DNA of 64,000 nucleotides, taken from the NCBI GenBank assembly GCA_947623455.1, contig OX392527.1, positions 45,862,401 through 45,926,400 of the forward strand. The letters run 5' to 3'. Of the stretch, positions 32,128 to 44,143 are shown piece after piece. Source of the stretch: Mimachlamys varia. Lineage: Eukaryota; Mollusca; Bivalvia; Pectinida; Pectinidae. How positions within the stretch are numbered: the first letter of the stretch is position 1; each line of letters starts with the position of its first letter. The translations under genes were made by a program, and so were the position numbers. The notes beneath the pieces are model-generated. The model was not told where the DNA came from. It did not search any database and was given only the letters and a program-made list of their open reading frames with translations.

Positions 32128-33102
32128 TTTTCCTTTTTTGAAGGAAACAAATCCACCCTCAGTGATCTCATAAAAGATAATATACCACACAAAACCATCA
32201 AACCGAAACCTAGCCAACCTTGGGTTACTCCTGCTATTAAACAGCTTTTCAGGAAAAGAGATCGTCTCTATAAAAAGGTTAGAAAGTCTAGTGATCAGGA
32301 CATGAGGACCAAATACAAGGCTCTTAAGCAAGATATACAGAAGAAACTCCGCAGGTCCTACTGGCAATATGTTGCAGGTATCCTTACCCCGCAAGAAACT
32401 GATAATAATTTTAGTGCTTCCAAAAGATTTTGGTCATATATAAAACATAAGAAGACTGACTATAACAGCTTATCATCTCTAAAGTGTAATGGTAAACTCA
32501 TAACTGATCCTGTTGGCAAGGCCGAGATCCTAAACTCTCAATTCCAGTCAGTTTTTAGCCCAGGTGGTAAATTGTCTCCTGATGAATTTTATAATAAATG
32601 TAACATCCCATCTTCTCCACAGTACCCTATTATGCCAGACTTTTCTATAACTCCAAATGGTGTACATAAGTTATTGCAAAACCTCAATCCTAATAAAGCA
32701 GCTGGACCTGACGAGTTGAAGCCAAAAATCTTGAAAGAACTCTCTTCTGAAATTGCTCCTGTTCTCTCCATCATCTTCAATGAATCTCTAAACTCTGGCA
32801 CAGTTCCCTCTGATTGGAAGTTAACACATGTCTCTCCTGTTTATAAGAAGGGTTCCAAGCTAAATCCAGAAAACTATAGGCCAATTTCCCTAACATGTAT
32901 TTGTAGCAAACTATTAGAACACATAGTGGTCAGTAACATCATGACCCACGCTGACAAACACAACATCCTTTATCCGCTACAACATGGTTTTAGAAGGTCA
33001 GCATCATGCGAGAGTCAGCTTATAGAATTTGTTGATGATGTCAGCTCCAACATTGATAAGGGGAAACAGACTGATGTCTTGGGTGCATATGTTGTATTTT
33101 AA
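32128..33102 (+). pseudogene. LINE reverse transcriptase fragment (CR1/Jockey-like)
   Basis: An open frame starts near 32128 (GNKSTLSDLIKDNIP..), has a Met at 32302 and runs to a stop at 33102. It includes NLNPNKAAGPDELKPKIL, SGTVPSDWKLTHVSPVYKKG, NPENYRPISLTCICSKLLEH and QHGFRRSASCESQL. These are the fingers and early palm motifs of a non-LTR reverse transcriptase. It breaks off at GKQTDVLGAYVVF, where the catalytic FADD-bearing palm should follow. Both endonuclease and C-terminus are missing, so it is dead. The abrupt change to GATGAT-rich sequence marks the truncation. Confidence 0.9.
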
Positions 33103-33600
33103 AAATAGTGAAGAGTGTATATTTCATGTTTAATAATAAAATGATAATTGATCGTAGATATCAATTTTTGTAATGATATGATGATGACGTGTGATGTAGA
33201 TGACAGCTCTGTTATAACATGCTGATATCAGTGGAATGTGGATGGCTGCGTTATACGTATATGATGATGACAGTGTGATGAAGTCTGATGAGAATGATGG
33301 TTTTATGATGATGTGATAAGGACCATTATATTATAATGATATGATGATGATGTGTGATGAGGTTTATAGTATTACAATAATATGATGATTGCTATCATAT
33401 TATGATATGATGATGATGGAAATATGACGTGGTTGATATTTAATTACATGCAATTTTATAATGATACAATATAATGATGACATTATTTTGACTGTGTGAT
33501 GAGGATGACAGAGTGATGATGATGATGGCAGTGTGACAATGATAAGTATGATCAGGATGACTCTATGATAATAAGGTTTAGGATGATGAATGATACCTCA
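33103..33600. repeat. GATGAT-rich low-complexity tract
   Basis: Irregular 'gatgatgatga' and 'gtgatga' repeats follow the broken LINE. There is no coding potential. Confidence 0.7.
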
Positions 33601-33745
33601 TGTCTTATGTGTATGCACGTGTGCATGTGTCTGAGTGAAAGTTTGTCTTTTCAATGTTTGTCTTATCAATGCATCAAAAACTTCAAAAAATATTTTTTTT
33701 TTATAATACAAATAAAATTCACATGTCATACAACATAATACAAAA

Positions 33746-33990
33746 TATAAAATATAAACTTTATTTATTTTACAACAATTATGAAACAAGTTATACAACT
33801 TATATTCATCACTCTTGTTGGCCCGAATGTCAGCGCGCGAGAGGTCTTACTGTGGGAGGAAACCGGAGTACCAGGAGAAAACCCACGTGGTCGGGCAGGT
33901 CACGGACCCCATACCTTTTCACGTCCGGTCTGGGAATCGAACCCCGGTCGCCTTGGTGGAAGGCAAGTGCTCTATCCACTGCACTAATAC
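33746..33990 (-). mobile_element. tRNA-derived SINE
   Basis: Read on the minus strand it has the A-box-like 'gcagtggatagagcacttgc', B-box-like 'ggttcgattccca', the body 'ttttctcctggtactccggt' and the tail 'attgttgtaaaataaataaa'. It is the same family as 52053-52287 and 61627-61855. Confidence 0.88.
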
Positions 33991-34449
33991 AATACATGTA
34001 TACATAACCTCCCAAAAAGTTTGTAATAATTCAAATTATATTATGGTCAGTCACAGCGAACTAAACTTCACCTACGTATATATAGATTCGCTCTGGCTGT
34101 TTGGTGTTTTATATACGAATATTTTATAAAAGCATACATCACACATATTCTACATATTTAAGCTGACGTATCTTATTAGTAAGTCTAGTAAATAGTTCAT
34201 TCCACATATCCATATAGAAGCATATGTACGAATAAAGCACGGATAAAGCACGAAACAATCATGCACATTATTTATCGTTAACAATAGCATAAAGCACACA
34301 AAATATGTAGAAATGGAAAGCAGGACAGGATATAAAAATAATGCGTTAGCATTGACACTGCACATGACACATTTATATATTTTTTATTAGATTTTGAAAG
34401 GCAAGATCCACTTTGTTTTTGTTCTTGTTTCCTCTGAATTATCCTGTCA

Positions 34450-35712
34450 TACTTTGGTAATACCTTTGGTCCGTTACCGTTGGTCGGCCATACTTTTCTG
34501 CCTTTACTGTTGGGCAACCATACATTTCTGTCCTTACCGTTGGGCGGCCATATTGTATGTCCTTATCGGTGGGCGGCCATAAATTATGTCCCTATCGGTG
34601 GGCGGCCATAAATTATGTCCCTATCGGTGGGCGGCCATACATTTCTGTTCTTACCGTCGGGCGGCCATATATTTCTGTCCTTACCGTTGGGCGGTCATAC
34701 CTTTCTGTCCTTACCGTTGGGCGGTCATACTTTTTGTCCACACCGTTATTCAGCAAACATTTCTGTCCTTACCGTTGGGCGGTCATACCTTTCTGTTCTT
34801 ACCGTTGGGCGGTCATACCTTTTTGTCCACACCGCTATTCAGCAAACATTTCTGTCCTTACCGTTGGGCGGTCATATATTTCTGTCCTTACCGTTGGGCG
34901 GTCATACATTTCTGTCCTTACCGTTGAGCGGTCATACCTTTCTGTCCACACCGTTATTCAGCAAACATTTCTGTCCTTACCGTTGGGCGGTCATACCTTT
35001 TTGTCCTTACCGTTTGGCCGCTATATCTTTCTTTCATTACAGTTGGGCGGTCATAATTTTCTATCTTTACCGTTGGGTAACCATACATTTCTGTCCTTAT
35101 CGGTGAGCGGCCATACACTCCTTTCCTAAAAGTTGGGCGGTCATACATTTCTGTCCTCCCCGTTGGGCGGTCATACCTTTCTGTCCACACCGTTATTCAG
35201 CAAAAATTTCTGCCCTTACCGTTGGGCGGTCATACCTTTCTGTCCTTACCGTTGAGCGGACATACCTTTCTGTCCACACCGTTATTCAGCAAACATTTCT
35301 GTCCTTACCGTTGGGCGGTCATACCTTTCTGTCCACACCGTTATTCAGCAAACATTTCTGTCCTTACCGTTGGGCGGTCATACCTTTTTGTCCTTACCGT
35401 TGGGCCGCTATATCTTTCTTTCATTACCGTTGGGCAACCATACATTTCTGTCCTTATCGGTGAGCGGCCATACACTCCTTTCCTAAAAGTTGGGCGGTCA
35501 TACATTTCTGTCCTCCCCGTTGGGCGGTCATACATTTCTGTCCTCCCCGTTGGGCGGTCATACATTTCTGTCCTTACCGTTGGGCGGTCATACCTTTCTG
35601 TCCACACCGTTATTCAGCAAACATTTCTGCCCTTACCGTTGGGCGGTCATACCTTTCTGTCCTTACCGTTGAGCGGTCATACTTTTCTGTCCTTATCGTT
35701 GGGGTGTCAATA
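34450..35712. repeat. 29-30-bp minisatellite with higher-order structure
   Basis: About 42 units of roughly ttaccgttgggcggtcatac + ctttctgtcc. A variant unit (cacaccgttattcagcaaac) recurs regularly and builds ~90-120-bp higher-order blocks; the block about 34940-35220 is repeated at 35250-35660. It is open in several frames on both strands, which I treat as chance. Confidence 0.93.
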
Positions 35713-37825
35713 GCCTCACCGTGTCTAATTAAATGTGACATTAATCGACCAAATGTCACGCTCATCAGATCAAAGGTCAAGTTCTAATCTTACATCTTTT
35801 CCTCAAGGTCATCGAATTAAAGGTCAAGTCAATTTTAACATGATCCTAACTACAAGGGTCAGATAATATAGCGGGCCCTTTCTGACATGCTAGTGTACTA
35901 GTTGTATGCAACCGGTTTGTTACCAATTGTTCATGTGGACCGAAGTGGTCTTAGGAGGTTCAGGGCTTCAAACCTACCGGTTCTTCTTAATAGAATTTGC
36001 CTATATTTTATAACGATTTTGCTTTTATAGACTCAATAGTATTATTCTTTACATATTGACTTAATGCTGCAATGGCGGGCCCTTAGAGATGGTTCCCATC
36101 TCAATGTCATCTACATTTATGTAGTTCTTAAAATTCACATCCCATCTTTGCCACCAATTATTAATTTCAAAGGTCACTGTAAGAATTTCTGCACTGATTC
36201 TAGGAATATCAACAGCGACGTAAAGAGAGGCATCGTCGGCAAATAACTCACTTGAATTTGACTTTAGCTTGTATTTAATTTTACAATGTCGTTCCTATAG
36301 AAGGGTCCATAAATGGAACTATGTGGAACATGAGTCTTAACATTTATACCCAATTTCATTCTCTTATTTTGTATCAACTACAACACAACATATATCATCA
36401 TCGTCGTCGTCGTCGTCAAAAAGGATATCGCCTTGAAAATTAATTAAAATGAAGATTTCTGGCTATCATAGATGTTGATCTAGTTATGCCAATATAATAT
36501 CTTTTTAGGGGAGGGGGCGCTTCGCCGAAGAAACATGCGTCAAAATGGAATAGACAGCTCTCTTTCATTTATCAAATCATCACATTGTATGTATCAGCTA
36601 AGAGAACCTATTATGACGTCACCGGTGTACTGATGATTTGAAATGAAGGATGGTTTGTCCACCTCCGGGGATCGTATTTGATTTCATTTCTATGCAATAT
36701 TGAAACTGTTTCTATTTCATACCATGACAGTGAAAAGCGAAATATCGGCATGAGACGCAATAAGGCTGCAATGTTGGTTTAACCACTGATGCAATGGTAT
36801 ATGTTTTGATAAAATTTATATTGTACATATTGAACGCATTTCCAAAAATGAACAATGTTTTGTCTTTTTGAAACACTAGAGGATGTCACGAAAAAAATTC
36901 TGACCTGTAGCCTTGTAGCATAGATCCTATTCAGACTTCTTTTTTGATGTCTTCATTATTTCAAACCAAAGATCCTTGCCAAGCGCGGGCAGTAACACTT
37001 TACACCAGAGTGTTCTCTATTCATGTAACAGAAGGGAGAGGTCAGATGAAACCGAGGCCAAACTAAAGATCGAATTCTTGGTCCGTATTCACGAAACCAT
37101 TTTCATATTCAAGCAGGGAATGTGTTCAGTTGTTTTTTATATGACACATTTAAGATTCAGTACTTATTAGTAAAACCATTTGAAAATGCTTGTATTGATA
37201 TCACTATCGTTAACAAAATTCATTTTTTCATCCATTTATGGAAGAACGTAGAAATGAGGCTTGCACCAAGAACCGGCGTTTTGGAGAATATAGCCCCGGG
37301 CCCGTAAACCCCTAACGGAGGTGTAGAAAGATGCAAGGAACAAGCTCTCTTATCAACGTTAGACATTGTTGTAAGATCATGTTGAAAACAAACAATTGGA
37401 CATGTAAAGAATTAATGTATATTTTTCAAAAAGACATAAAAATGGACATCAATGATATACAAAAACTTCAAAAAATCATCAAAAATAATTCAGATTTGAA
37501 GGCAAAAATACATAACTTTTAAAACGTATAATTATAAAGTTATACAAAGTTAAAAATAAGCATTATGTAAGTGTACTATACATTTTTACAAGTGTTTTAA
37601 TGTTTTCCTGCCTTCCTGGCATAAAGTTTGCTTAGCAAAATGGCTGAATGGCAAGAGACTTAAACAGATTGAACTGTTAATTAAGCGACCACCAGGCCCG
37701 TTTATACGCGTATTTTAATATACGACCAGATACATATATGCCTCCTGTGTTTATCTCTTCAGCGATGGAAATATTTGGCAGAGAAACAACGGTATATTGT
37801 CATCAACTTGAAGGAGATCGTCTCT
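35713..37825. other. no gene recognised
   Basis: This 2.1 kb lies between the minisatellite and the stop codon of the WD40 gene. Short frames occur (for example 37331-37522, Lys/Asn-rich), but none has splice context or family motifs. A short GTC microsatellite is at 36402-36417. Part of it may be 3' UTR of the WD40 gene. Confidence 0.5.
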
Positions 37826-38191
37826 TCAGTAACTTGTGTCTGACTGAACCGATGACGATTTCGATTGTTCCAGTTTGGTATCAGAAACCACAGGACTTTC
37901 AATGGTGAACTTTGCGTCTGGATCTTCTTCGAACTTGGCTTCCATTTGTTGATAAAGTTTCTTGACGCGACTTGGCTTTATTTGGAATCTTGGGGAGGGG
38001 ACCTTGTTTCCGCGATTCGCTATCTTGTTCACCACCGAGGCAAGAGCAGGGCCTGCCGTGTCTTTCCGCTTCACACCGCGCATTCTGTCACGCAGATTCG
38101 CCCCGTACTTCCGGATTTTCATTTCTTCTGAGGGTACGTACTGGTCAACTGGCGATAACTCGACGAAAGGCAATGAATGGAAGACGGCCAC
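37826..38191 (-). CDS. EF-hand/WD40 gene, exon 2 (C-terminus)
   Basis: It encodes VAVFHSLPFVELSPVDQYVP and a basic, helical tail (KPSRVKKLYQQMEAKFEED) ending SVQSDTSY before TGA. 'VFHSLPF.EL' recurs in this WD40 family after the last repeat. Confidence 0.85.
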   Translation of the reverse strand: MAVFHSLPFVELSPVDQYVPSEEMKIRKYGANLRDRMRGVKRKDTAGPALASVVNKIANRGNKVPSPRFQIKPSRVKKLYQQMEAKFEEDPDAKFTIESPVVSDTKLEQSKSSSVQSDTSY

Positions 38192-41100
38192 CTAAAACAT
38201 ATCACATGTTCTTTGTATATTCAATTCAATTCAATTAATTTTATTCACTTTAAGCTTTTACAGCTTATCAGTACATGAATGTAATAAACAATACATATAA
38301 TTACATTGGCAGGCACTGCACTACAACAGTGGATATTGGATATTCACTGCATATATTCACATAGCTGAGATATAACAACATTTAAATACAATGTAATACA
38401 TTATAAACGTGTAAAAAGGACCTGCAAGTTGCTTTGCTGACCTAATATCATAATATGCTGACTTTAATATATACCAGATAAACATCTCTTATATAATTAT
38501 CCATCGGCTTAAGCCACGAAAAAAATTCCCTGTGTTGATTCTAATTTCTAGATTAATTATTACATTTTTGGTGAATTTCATTTTAATTAAAACTTTATGA
38601 TTTGAAAGTGGAATTTTTTTTAATATGCTCATTAGTATTCCTAGTGATTGATAACGATGCCTCAGTTCTCACTTTAGGAACGTAATATATATACTCGAAT
38701 GTAACCTAGATTTACGTGACGGGTATCGTCGATGAATAAGAATAATTCGTTTATTCCGGAACAATTGGTCTTATCCTCTTGTATGTTTTCGAGGTTCTCT
38801 GTGTAAATCTTTCCTTTCTTCATATTGATATCCGTGGTTTAATCGAGTTTTGATTCGGATTATGGTTTTGTTAACTTTTCAGTATTATTTTTTTAAAATA
38901 AAAGCCATATCGAATCGGGGATAAATAGCCAAAAGCAGTTTGACAAAATATAAAGATTGTTTGTTTGCATTTAATATATTTAACTTTAAAAAGAACAGTA
39001 CATCCCACTTACCGATACAGACGTTTCGATCATTTTAGGAAGAGACGGCGGAAGCTTGTGCCGTATTTTCCGCTTATATGATTGGCCGAGTATGGAACTT
39101 GAGTTTAGCTTCTTTTCCATCAGGTCATCTTGAAATTGCACTTCCTCTTGGACAGCTGTTTGTTCTACCTGCGTTTCTACTCTAGGGATGCCGACTTTCC
39201 TCATTTTCACTAGAAGATTCTTCCATCTTGGCGGTTTGCCTTGGTTCAATACTTTAAGTGTTCTGGCAGATCCAGAGCGCTTCAAATCCCTCGGTACCCG
39301 AGTATCTTCATAGAATCTTTTTGGCTTATAAGGTGGTTTGATCGGGCCCCATCTTTCTCCAAAGGTTCCGATGTATTGGCCACCAAGCGACCACAGTCGA
39401 ATCGAGCAGTCGGCACTGCATGTACAGATGAACTGAAATTCGTCAATGAAAACGATACTATTAACGACTTTTGTGTGGACTTTCAAAGAGTTCACAAGTA
39501 AAGGCCATTGTATGGTCCGTCTTGGATTACTGTTCAATGGAGGCGGCCGATTAAGGATTCCGTCTGGCCTGGGATTTTTGGTGTTGAAGCTAAGCGGGGG
39601 TTCTCGGGGATCATTTCCATCTACCATCATAAACGTGAAGATTTCGAACAACTCTTTCCAACGTGCCGCTCGCTTGCTGCTGGTGTGTACATTTTTGATA
39701 CAGTATTCTGTGATATCCCAAATTTTTAGATATCCCGTCGTGTCTGCTGTGAACAAATATTTGTTTTCTACATCGGTTGCAATAGCATGAACGCCCTCGC
39801 CGACTTTGTGTGCGGCATTGAACTGCCCTAAGAGACCTCCTTCATGATGCATTGACCACGCTCTAACCCATCCCTCTGCGCCACTGGTAAAAAGAACGGC
39901 AGTGAGTTTATCCGAATTGTCCCGACTTTCTAAGAATATCATTTTTTCTACAGCTGCCTCGTAACTTTTACAGATTTCGTCGTAACCATGTCGGCTGTTC
40001 GGCGGCTGTTCAGGGTTCGGGTTTGAAGTGTAGAATTGTTCGTCAAACAGAGGCAGGAGAGGATGCTCACACGGTGTCTCCATCCTACAAAATTGCTTCG
40101 AAAGTCTGCCCCCATTTCGACTATTATTGTCGCGTACTTTACTTAGAAGTCCAACTCCTACTCTAATACCTTTCATAGAGCTTCGTTTAGTCGATTTTAT
40201 TTTTTCAGCAGCGTCTTCTAATTCCATTACATCTTCCTCTATTAGTGAAAATCTTTTCTCGTCCTCTTCGTCCTTCAATGACTTGAATTTTTTGTTGTTC
40301 TCCGTGGAAGGTTTTGTACCCTTGAATGCATTCATCGTACAGTAGTCTTGACCAGTGTCCCTAGACCATATGACGATGTCCCCGTCATAAGAACCTGTCG
40401 CAATGATGTTTGGTCCCATGTAGGACATGCAGATGATGTCCTCTTTGTGTTTGGCCTTCCACTCTTTCCGGTAATCCTCTCCGCCCCCATCGATGTATAC
40501 GTGCACGGTGCGACTCCATCCTGTGACGTAGATCCGATGTCGTGTACTCACGAGACCCGTCACGTCCAGGCCACCGGGAATGTTGAAGGTTTGTAGGCAC
40601 GCGCCGTTGTTGAAGTTCCAAACTTTAACGCTACCGTCTCGAGCGCCCGTGATAAGACGTCTTTCTGGTCCGTCAAACGTGATCGCTGAAATTTCAATAG
40701 GTATGTCCACACCTCTTTCGGTTTGCTTATGGGCATTTATAAATTGCATGACCTTTTCACCACTTCGTACGTCCCAAATACTGACTACTGAATCGTGACA
40801 GGCGCTGACAACAAAACGGAAAGTCTTGTTGTAGAGTGCTGCGAATACTGGCTTATTGTGGGATGTGACTTCTATCCTGTTCTCTTCCTCAAAATGCTTC
40901 TCCAGCATGGCTATCTGGTTTGTGCCCAGTAGCAGTGTCTGCGTCCCGGGGTTAAAACAGACGGTGGATATCGGGAAGAGACCAAGCTTTATCACACGTC
41001 CGCTGAGTTGTTGGATGCAAGTTTGGTCCTTCATATCAAAAACTCGAATGCTCTTTCCTTTGTCGATACTGATGATTTGATTCTTAGAAGAGTTGATGAT

Positions 41101-42471
41101 TATATGGGTTATTGGTTTCGAGTGTCCCTTTAATATGACAATGGCCTTGCTATTGACATACGGATTCCACACCCGCACAAGATAATCCATCCCGCCAGTC
41201 ACTATGATGTTGTTGTATTGGCAATAATCAAAGCAAAGGATGCCTTTGTTTACCTTGAATATTGATGAGATTTTTTTCTTTTCAATGTCTGCCAGGTATA
41301 ATGAATTGTTCGTGCTCTGGCAACATGATACAACACAATCCAGTTCTGGAATATAGCCGATTTGAGATACCCAGTCATCGTGAACTTTGCTAAATTTGTA
41401 GGCTCTAGCGCCGATGAAAAATCCTCGAATAACTTCCGGCAGGCTGACTTTCTTGTAGTCGTCTTTGCTACCAACTGCTCCGAATGGTCCCCCGCGCAGC
41501 GAGGAGTCAAACTTGATAGCAAACGTGTTACCAGCTGTATCGCCCCACAAAAGAACGGCATAATTCATGTCCCGCAGGTCAGTCCAGAAATACATTGCCG
41601 TTATGCAATTCTCTATACCAACTATATGATAACGCTTGATGAATTTATTCGACTGTAGGTCGAAAATTATAATATCCCTGTCAGTGGACGTGACCGCTAT
41701 CATGTTTACATTATACATGCAAACCATGTCCGTCAACCAAGGCTGGGTGGAGCGGTCAAAACCAGAATGGGTATTGAAACTTCGAATACGTTTCATCTTT
41801 AAGGTCCAAAATATGACGATACCTTCCTTACTGAGAGTAACATATCTACCGTTCGAATAGTCCAGACTAGTTCGAGGAATTGCACGTTTCTGAATCGAGG
41901 GAAGAAACGCGACCCTCACTATGATGTCGCGATGTCTGGACGGAATGTCCTGGGTTTCCACTGGAAACGGTTTTTCCCTCATCATTTCTATCATTTGGTT
42001 TTTCTCCTGATATTCCATCAGATTGTACGTCACATACTCCTCCCAATCTACAACTCCGTCACAGTTAGCATCCACTTTCATGAACAGAGTTTCTATCTCG
42101 TCTTCACTGAGGTGGGTTCCCACTGTTTTCTTGATGGCTGCTCTGAATTCCTGTGGTTCCAGTCCAGGTTCTTGGTCTGTATCCGCTTTCTCAAATATTT
42201 CTTGTAATCGCGCATATCTAATCTCGGCCGCGATTTTATCCGGATTGAAATCTTCCCTGTTATGTTTTGAATTCTTTTTTGATTTCTCCGCCTCTGAATA
42301 TGCACCATCGTCGGTAAGACGTCGTGAGGATGATCCCTTTGCCGATTGAATTAATGGCAACCTCAGACCGCTCTTTGAGTTTGAATGTGGTACGATACTC
42401 GGTCTACCATAAAACTTCGATTCCCTTCTCGCCCGTTTCGGATTCAGTTCTGGTGGCAGAACTGACTCCAT
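37826..42471 (-). CDS. EF-hand and WD40-repeat protein (WDR49/WDR64/EFCAB8-like)
   Basis: Two exons join in phase 0: 42471-39013 (1153 codons) and 38191-37826 (121 codons and stop), with donor TCG|GTAAGT and acceptor TTTTAG|GTG. The 1274-residue product begins MESVLPPELNPKRARRESKF. It has an EF-hand pair at about residues 97-108 (DTDQEPGLEPQE, degenerate) and 134-145 (DANCDGVVDWEE, canonical). Then come about ten or more WD repeats, for example VSACHDSVVSIWDVRSGEKV, LITGARDGSVKVWNFNNG, IIATGSYDGDIVIWSRDTG, LFTADTTGYLKIWDITEY and CTCSADCSIRLWSLGGQYIG. A basic C-terminal tail follows (AVFHSLPFVELSPVDQY..). This layout fits the WDR49/WDR64/EFCAB8 group, which is usually tied to cilia and sperm flagella; that role is inferred from the family. 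One giant exon is unusual beside its intron-rich neighbours. Confidence 0.92.
38222..39012. other. intron of the EF-hand/WD40 gene
   Basis: About 0.8 kb of AT-rich sequence with no coding signal. The 'ttcaattcaattcaatt' run near 38221 resembles the tail of a dispersed repeat. Confidence 0.6.
39013..42471 (-). CDS. EF-hand/WD40 gene, exon 1
   Basis: A 3459-bp uninterrupted exon carries the start codon, both EF-hands and all WD repeats. The frame runs on briefly past the GTAAGT donor to a stop at 38986, so an unspliced message would give a 1161-residue protein. Confidence 0.92.
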
Positions 42472-42899
42472 CGCGATTTCTTACGTCCGATGAACTCCGT
42501 GTTCCTTGTTCAACGTCTCCATTTTGTTTGTTGCCATGGCATGTTCTAATGACGTCTTCAACTGGATGTACATGTATTATGACGTCACAATCGCAATAAT
42601 GAGTTTTTATTGTTAAGAAAAGTTAGAGTTGCGTCCTCTTGATATTTTGTTCTTTTCTTGTGTTAGTTTTGCTTCATTAAATTGGTATAAATCTGTGATG
42701 CATGTAGGAAATATCACTTACTTGTAGCGAATGTGTTCAGTATGCGTGTATTAATCAACCCCAATACACACAGTAGATTTGTTTTACTCTATTTTAATTC
42801 TACTCGTTGTAAACACAAGCACATATATATTTGTTTATCTGTACATGTACACATATTTATTTATTGATAGTACATGTACCTTTATTAACATAAAATGAT

Positions 42900-42936
<37 letters not shown>

Positions 42937-44106
42937 TATTTAAATAGAGGGGCGTTTTTACTAGGGCCGTTACTGCTAATTCTAGTTTTAATGGTTAAAT
43001 GGCATATTCTAGTTTTAATAACTATACTTAGTTTTATGTTGAAACAGAACAATCAATAAAAGATACATCCATATATTTGCTAATAAAGTCGACCTGTGTC
43101 TTTTAATCAACAGTTTGACGTTGTTGTTTTTTTCATATCCGCACGTCTCGCAATGAACCATTCACACCTCAGCAACCTAGAGCGTTTTACCCCGAAATAA
43201 ATGTACTGAGGCCATGAGTTTTTTTTTACAAGAATGATTCCACGTTACGTACATCGAGATATGTTATATTATGTACATGCAGAGATGTATACGTCTCTGG
43301 TACATGTGACGACTGGTACGTGTTTTATCAAGTTCCACACTATCTCGGTCCAACAAAGTTCATCAAGTTTTATTTCTGAAATGGTTCTTTTAATGATATG
43401 AGCACGAATTGAACTTAAACCTCTTCAGGAGGATACTATTACACTGGAGCTGAATTTTAACTGAGCAGACATTCCGATCATATCAGTTTGTCTGAGCTGT
43501 CGTACCGAAGTTAAAACGCTTTTGCATTAATCATGGAAATTTAGTTAGTTTGTTTATATGTGTTGTTTTATTGTGGTGAAGCTGAAAAAAGATCGGAAAA
43601 TGTTTCATTCAAATTTAAATCACTTAGGCTATGCATCTCTGGCCTACTAATTTAAATTGCAACGTACATGTATGTGTCGGCATATTAAAATACCTCACTC
43701 TCGTCACATAGTTACTTGCAATACATGTGTAGTTGTTTGTGAGCTGGTATCAGCAGTTTATGTTAGGCCTAGTTCGTTTGAGAGCAATTACGGAAAATAA
43801 GAACTACTGTTACATAGTTTTCAAAATTCTAAATAAGCCACAATAGTCGTATCTGTCGGTTTAGCAAGGTTCCGTTGTAGTCCCGTAGATTGTGCTCGTA
43901 AAATATAGACTCTCAATTATAGAAAAGCGCTCAATTAGAGATTATCATTGTGGTCAAAGTAAATTACGCGCAAAATCTTTAAAAATTAAGCTGTGGTGAG
44001 TGATATCGGGAAAGAATTTTGACGAGCCCTCAACTTTTTTGAAACGAGCTATAGCAAGCAGACGACGGAAAACTTCGGGAAATCCCGTGACTGGTTTGTT
44101 TTCAAG
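42472..44106. promoter_or_regulatory. divergent promoter interval between the WD40 gene and GGA
   Basis: The two start codons face away from each other across 1.64 kb. A full CRE (TGACGTCA) is at 42580-42587. An X-box-like palindrome, GTTGCCATGGCATG (42530-42543), lies about 60 bp upstream of the WD40 start; RFX sites of ciliary genes read close to GTTGCCATGGCAAC. An (AT)n tract is at 42903-42934. I saw no clear TATA box. Confidence 0.45.
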
Positions 44107-44143
44107 ATGGCCGTCGAAGGCGAAAGCCTCGAGTCGCTTCTGA
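44107..44143 (+). CDS. GGA: GGA exon 1
   Basis: The exon starts ATGGCCGTC in good context (aagATGg) and encodes MAVEGESLESLL, leaving phase 1 at A|GTAAGA. 'ESLES' resembles the start of other GGAs just before the VHS domain. Confidence 0.9.

Noticed and set aside
33654..34129. Plus-strand frames of 60-117 codons
   Set aside because: They lie in a reverse-oriented tRNA-derived SINE.
34278..35713. Several overlapping frames rich in 'SVLTVGRSYI'-type repeats
   Set aside because: They come from the 29-30-bp minisatellite and are open in several frames on both strands. No start context, domain or codon bias supports a protein.
37331..37522. 63-codon Lys/Asn-rich frame as a small gene
   Set aside because: Low-complexity composition, no splice or promoter context, and no family likeness.
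39241..42599. Many plus-strand frames of 60-115 codons opposite the WD40 gene
   Set aside because: They are antisense shadows of the long coding exon.
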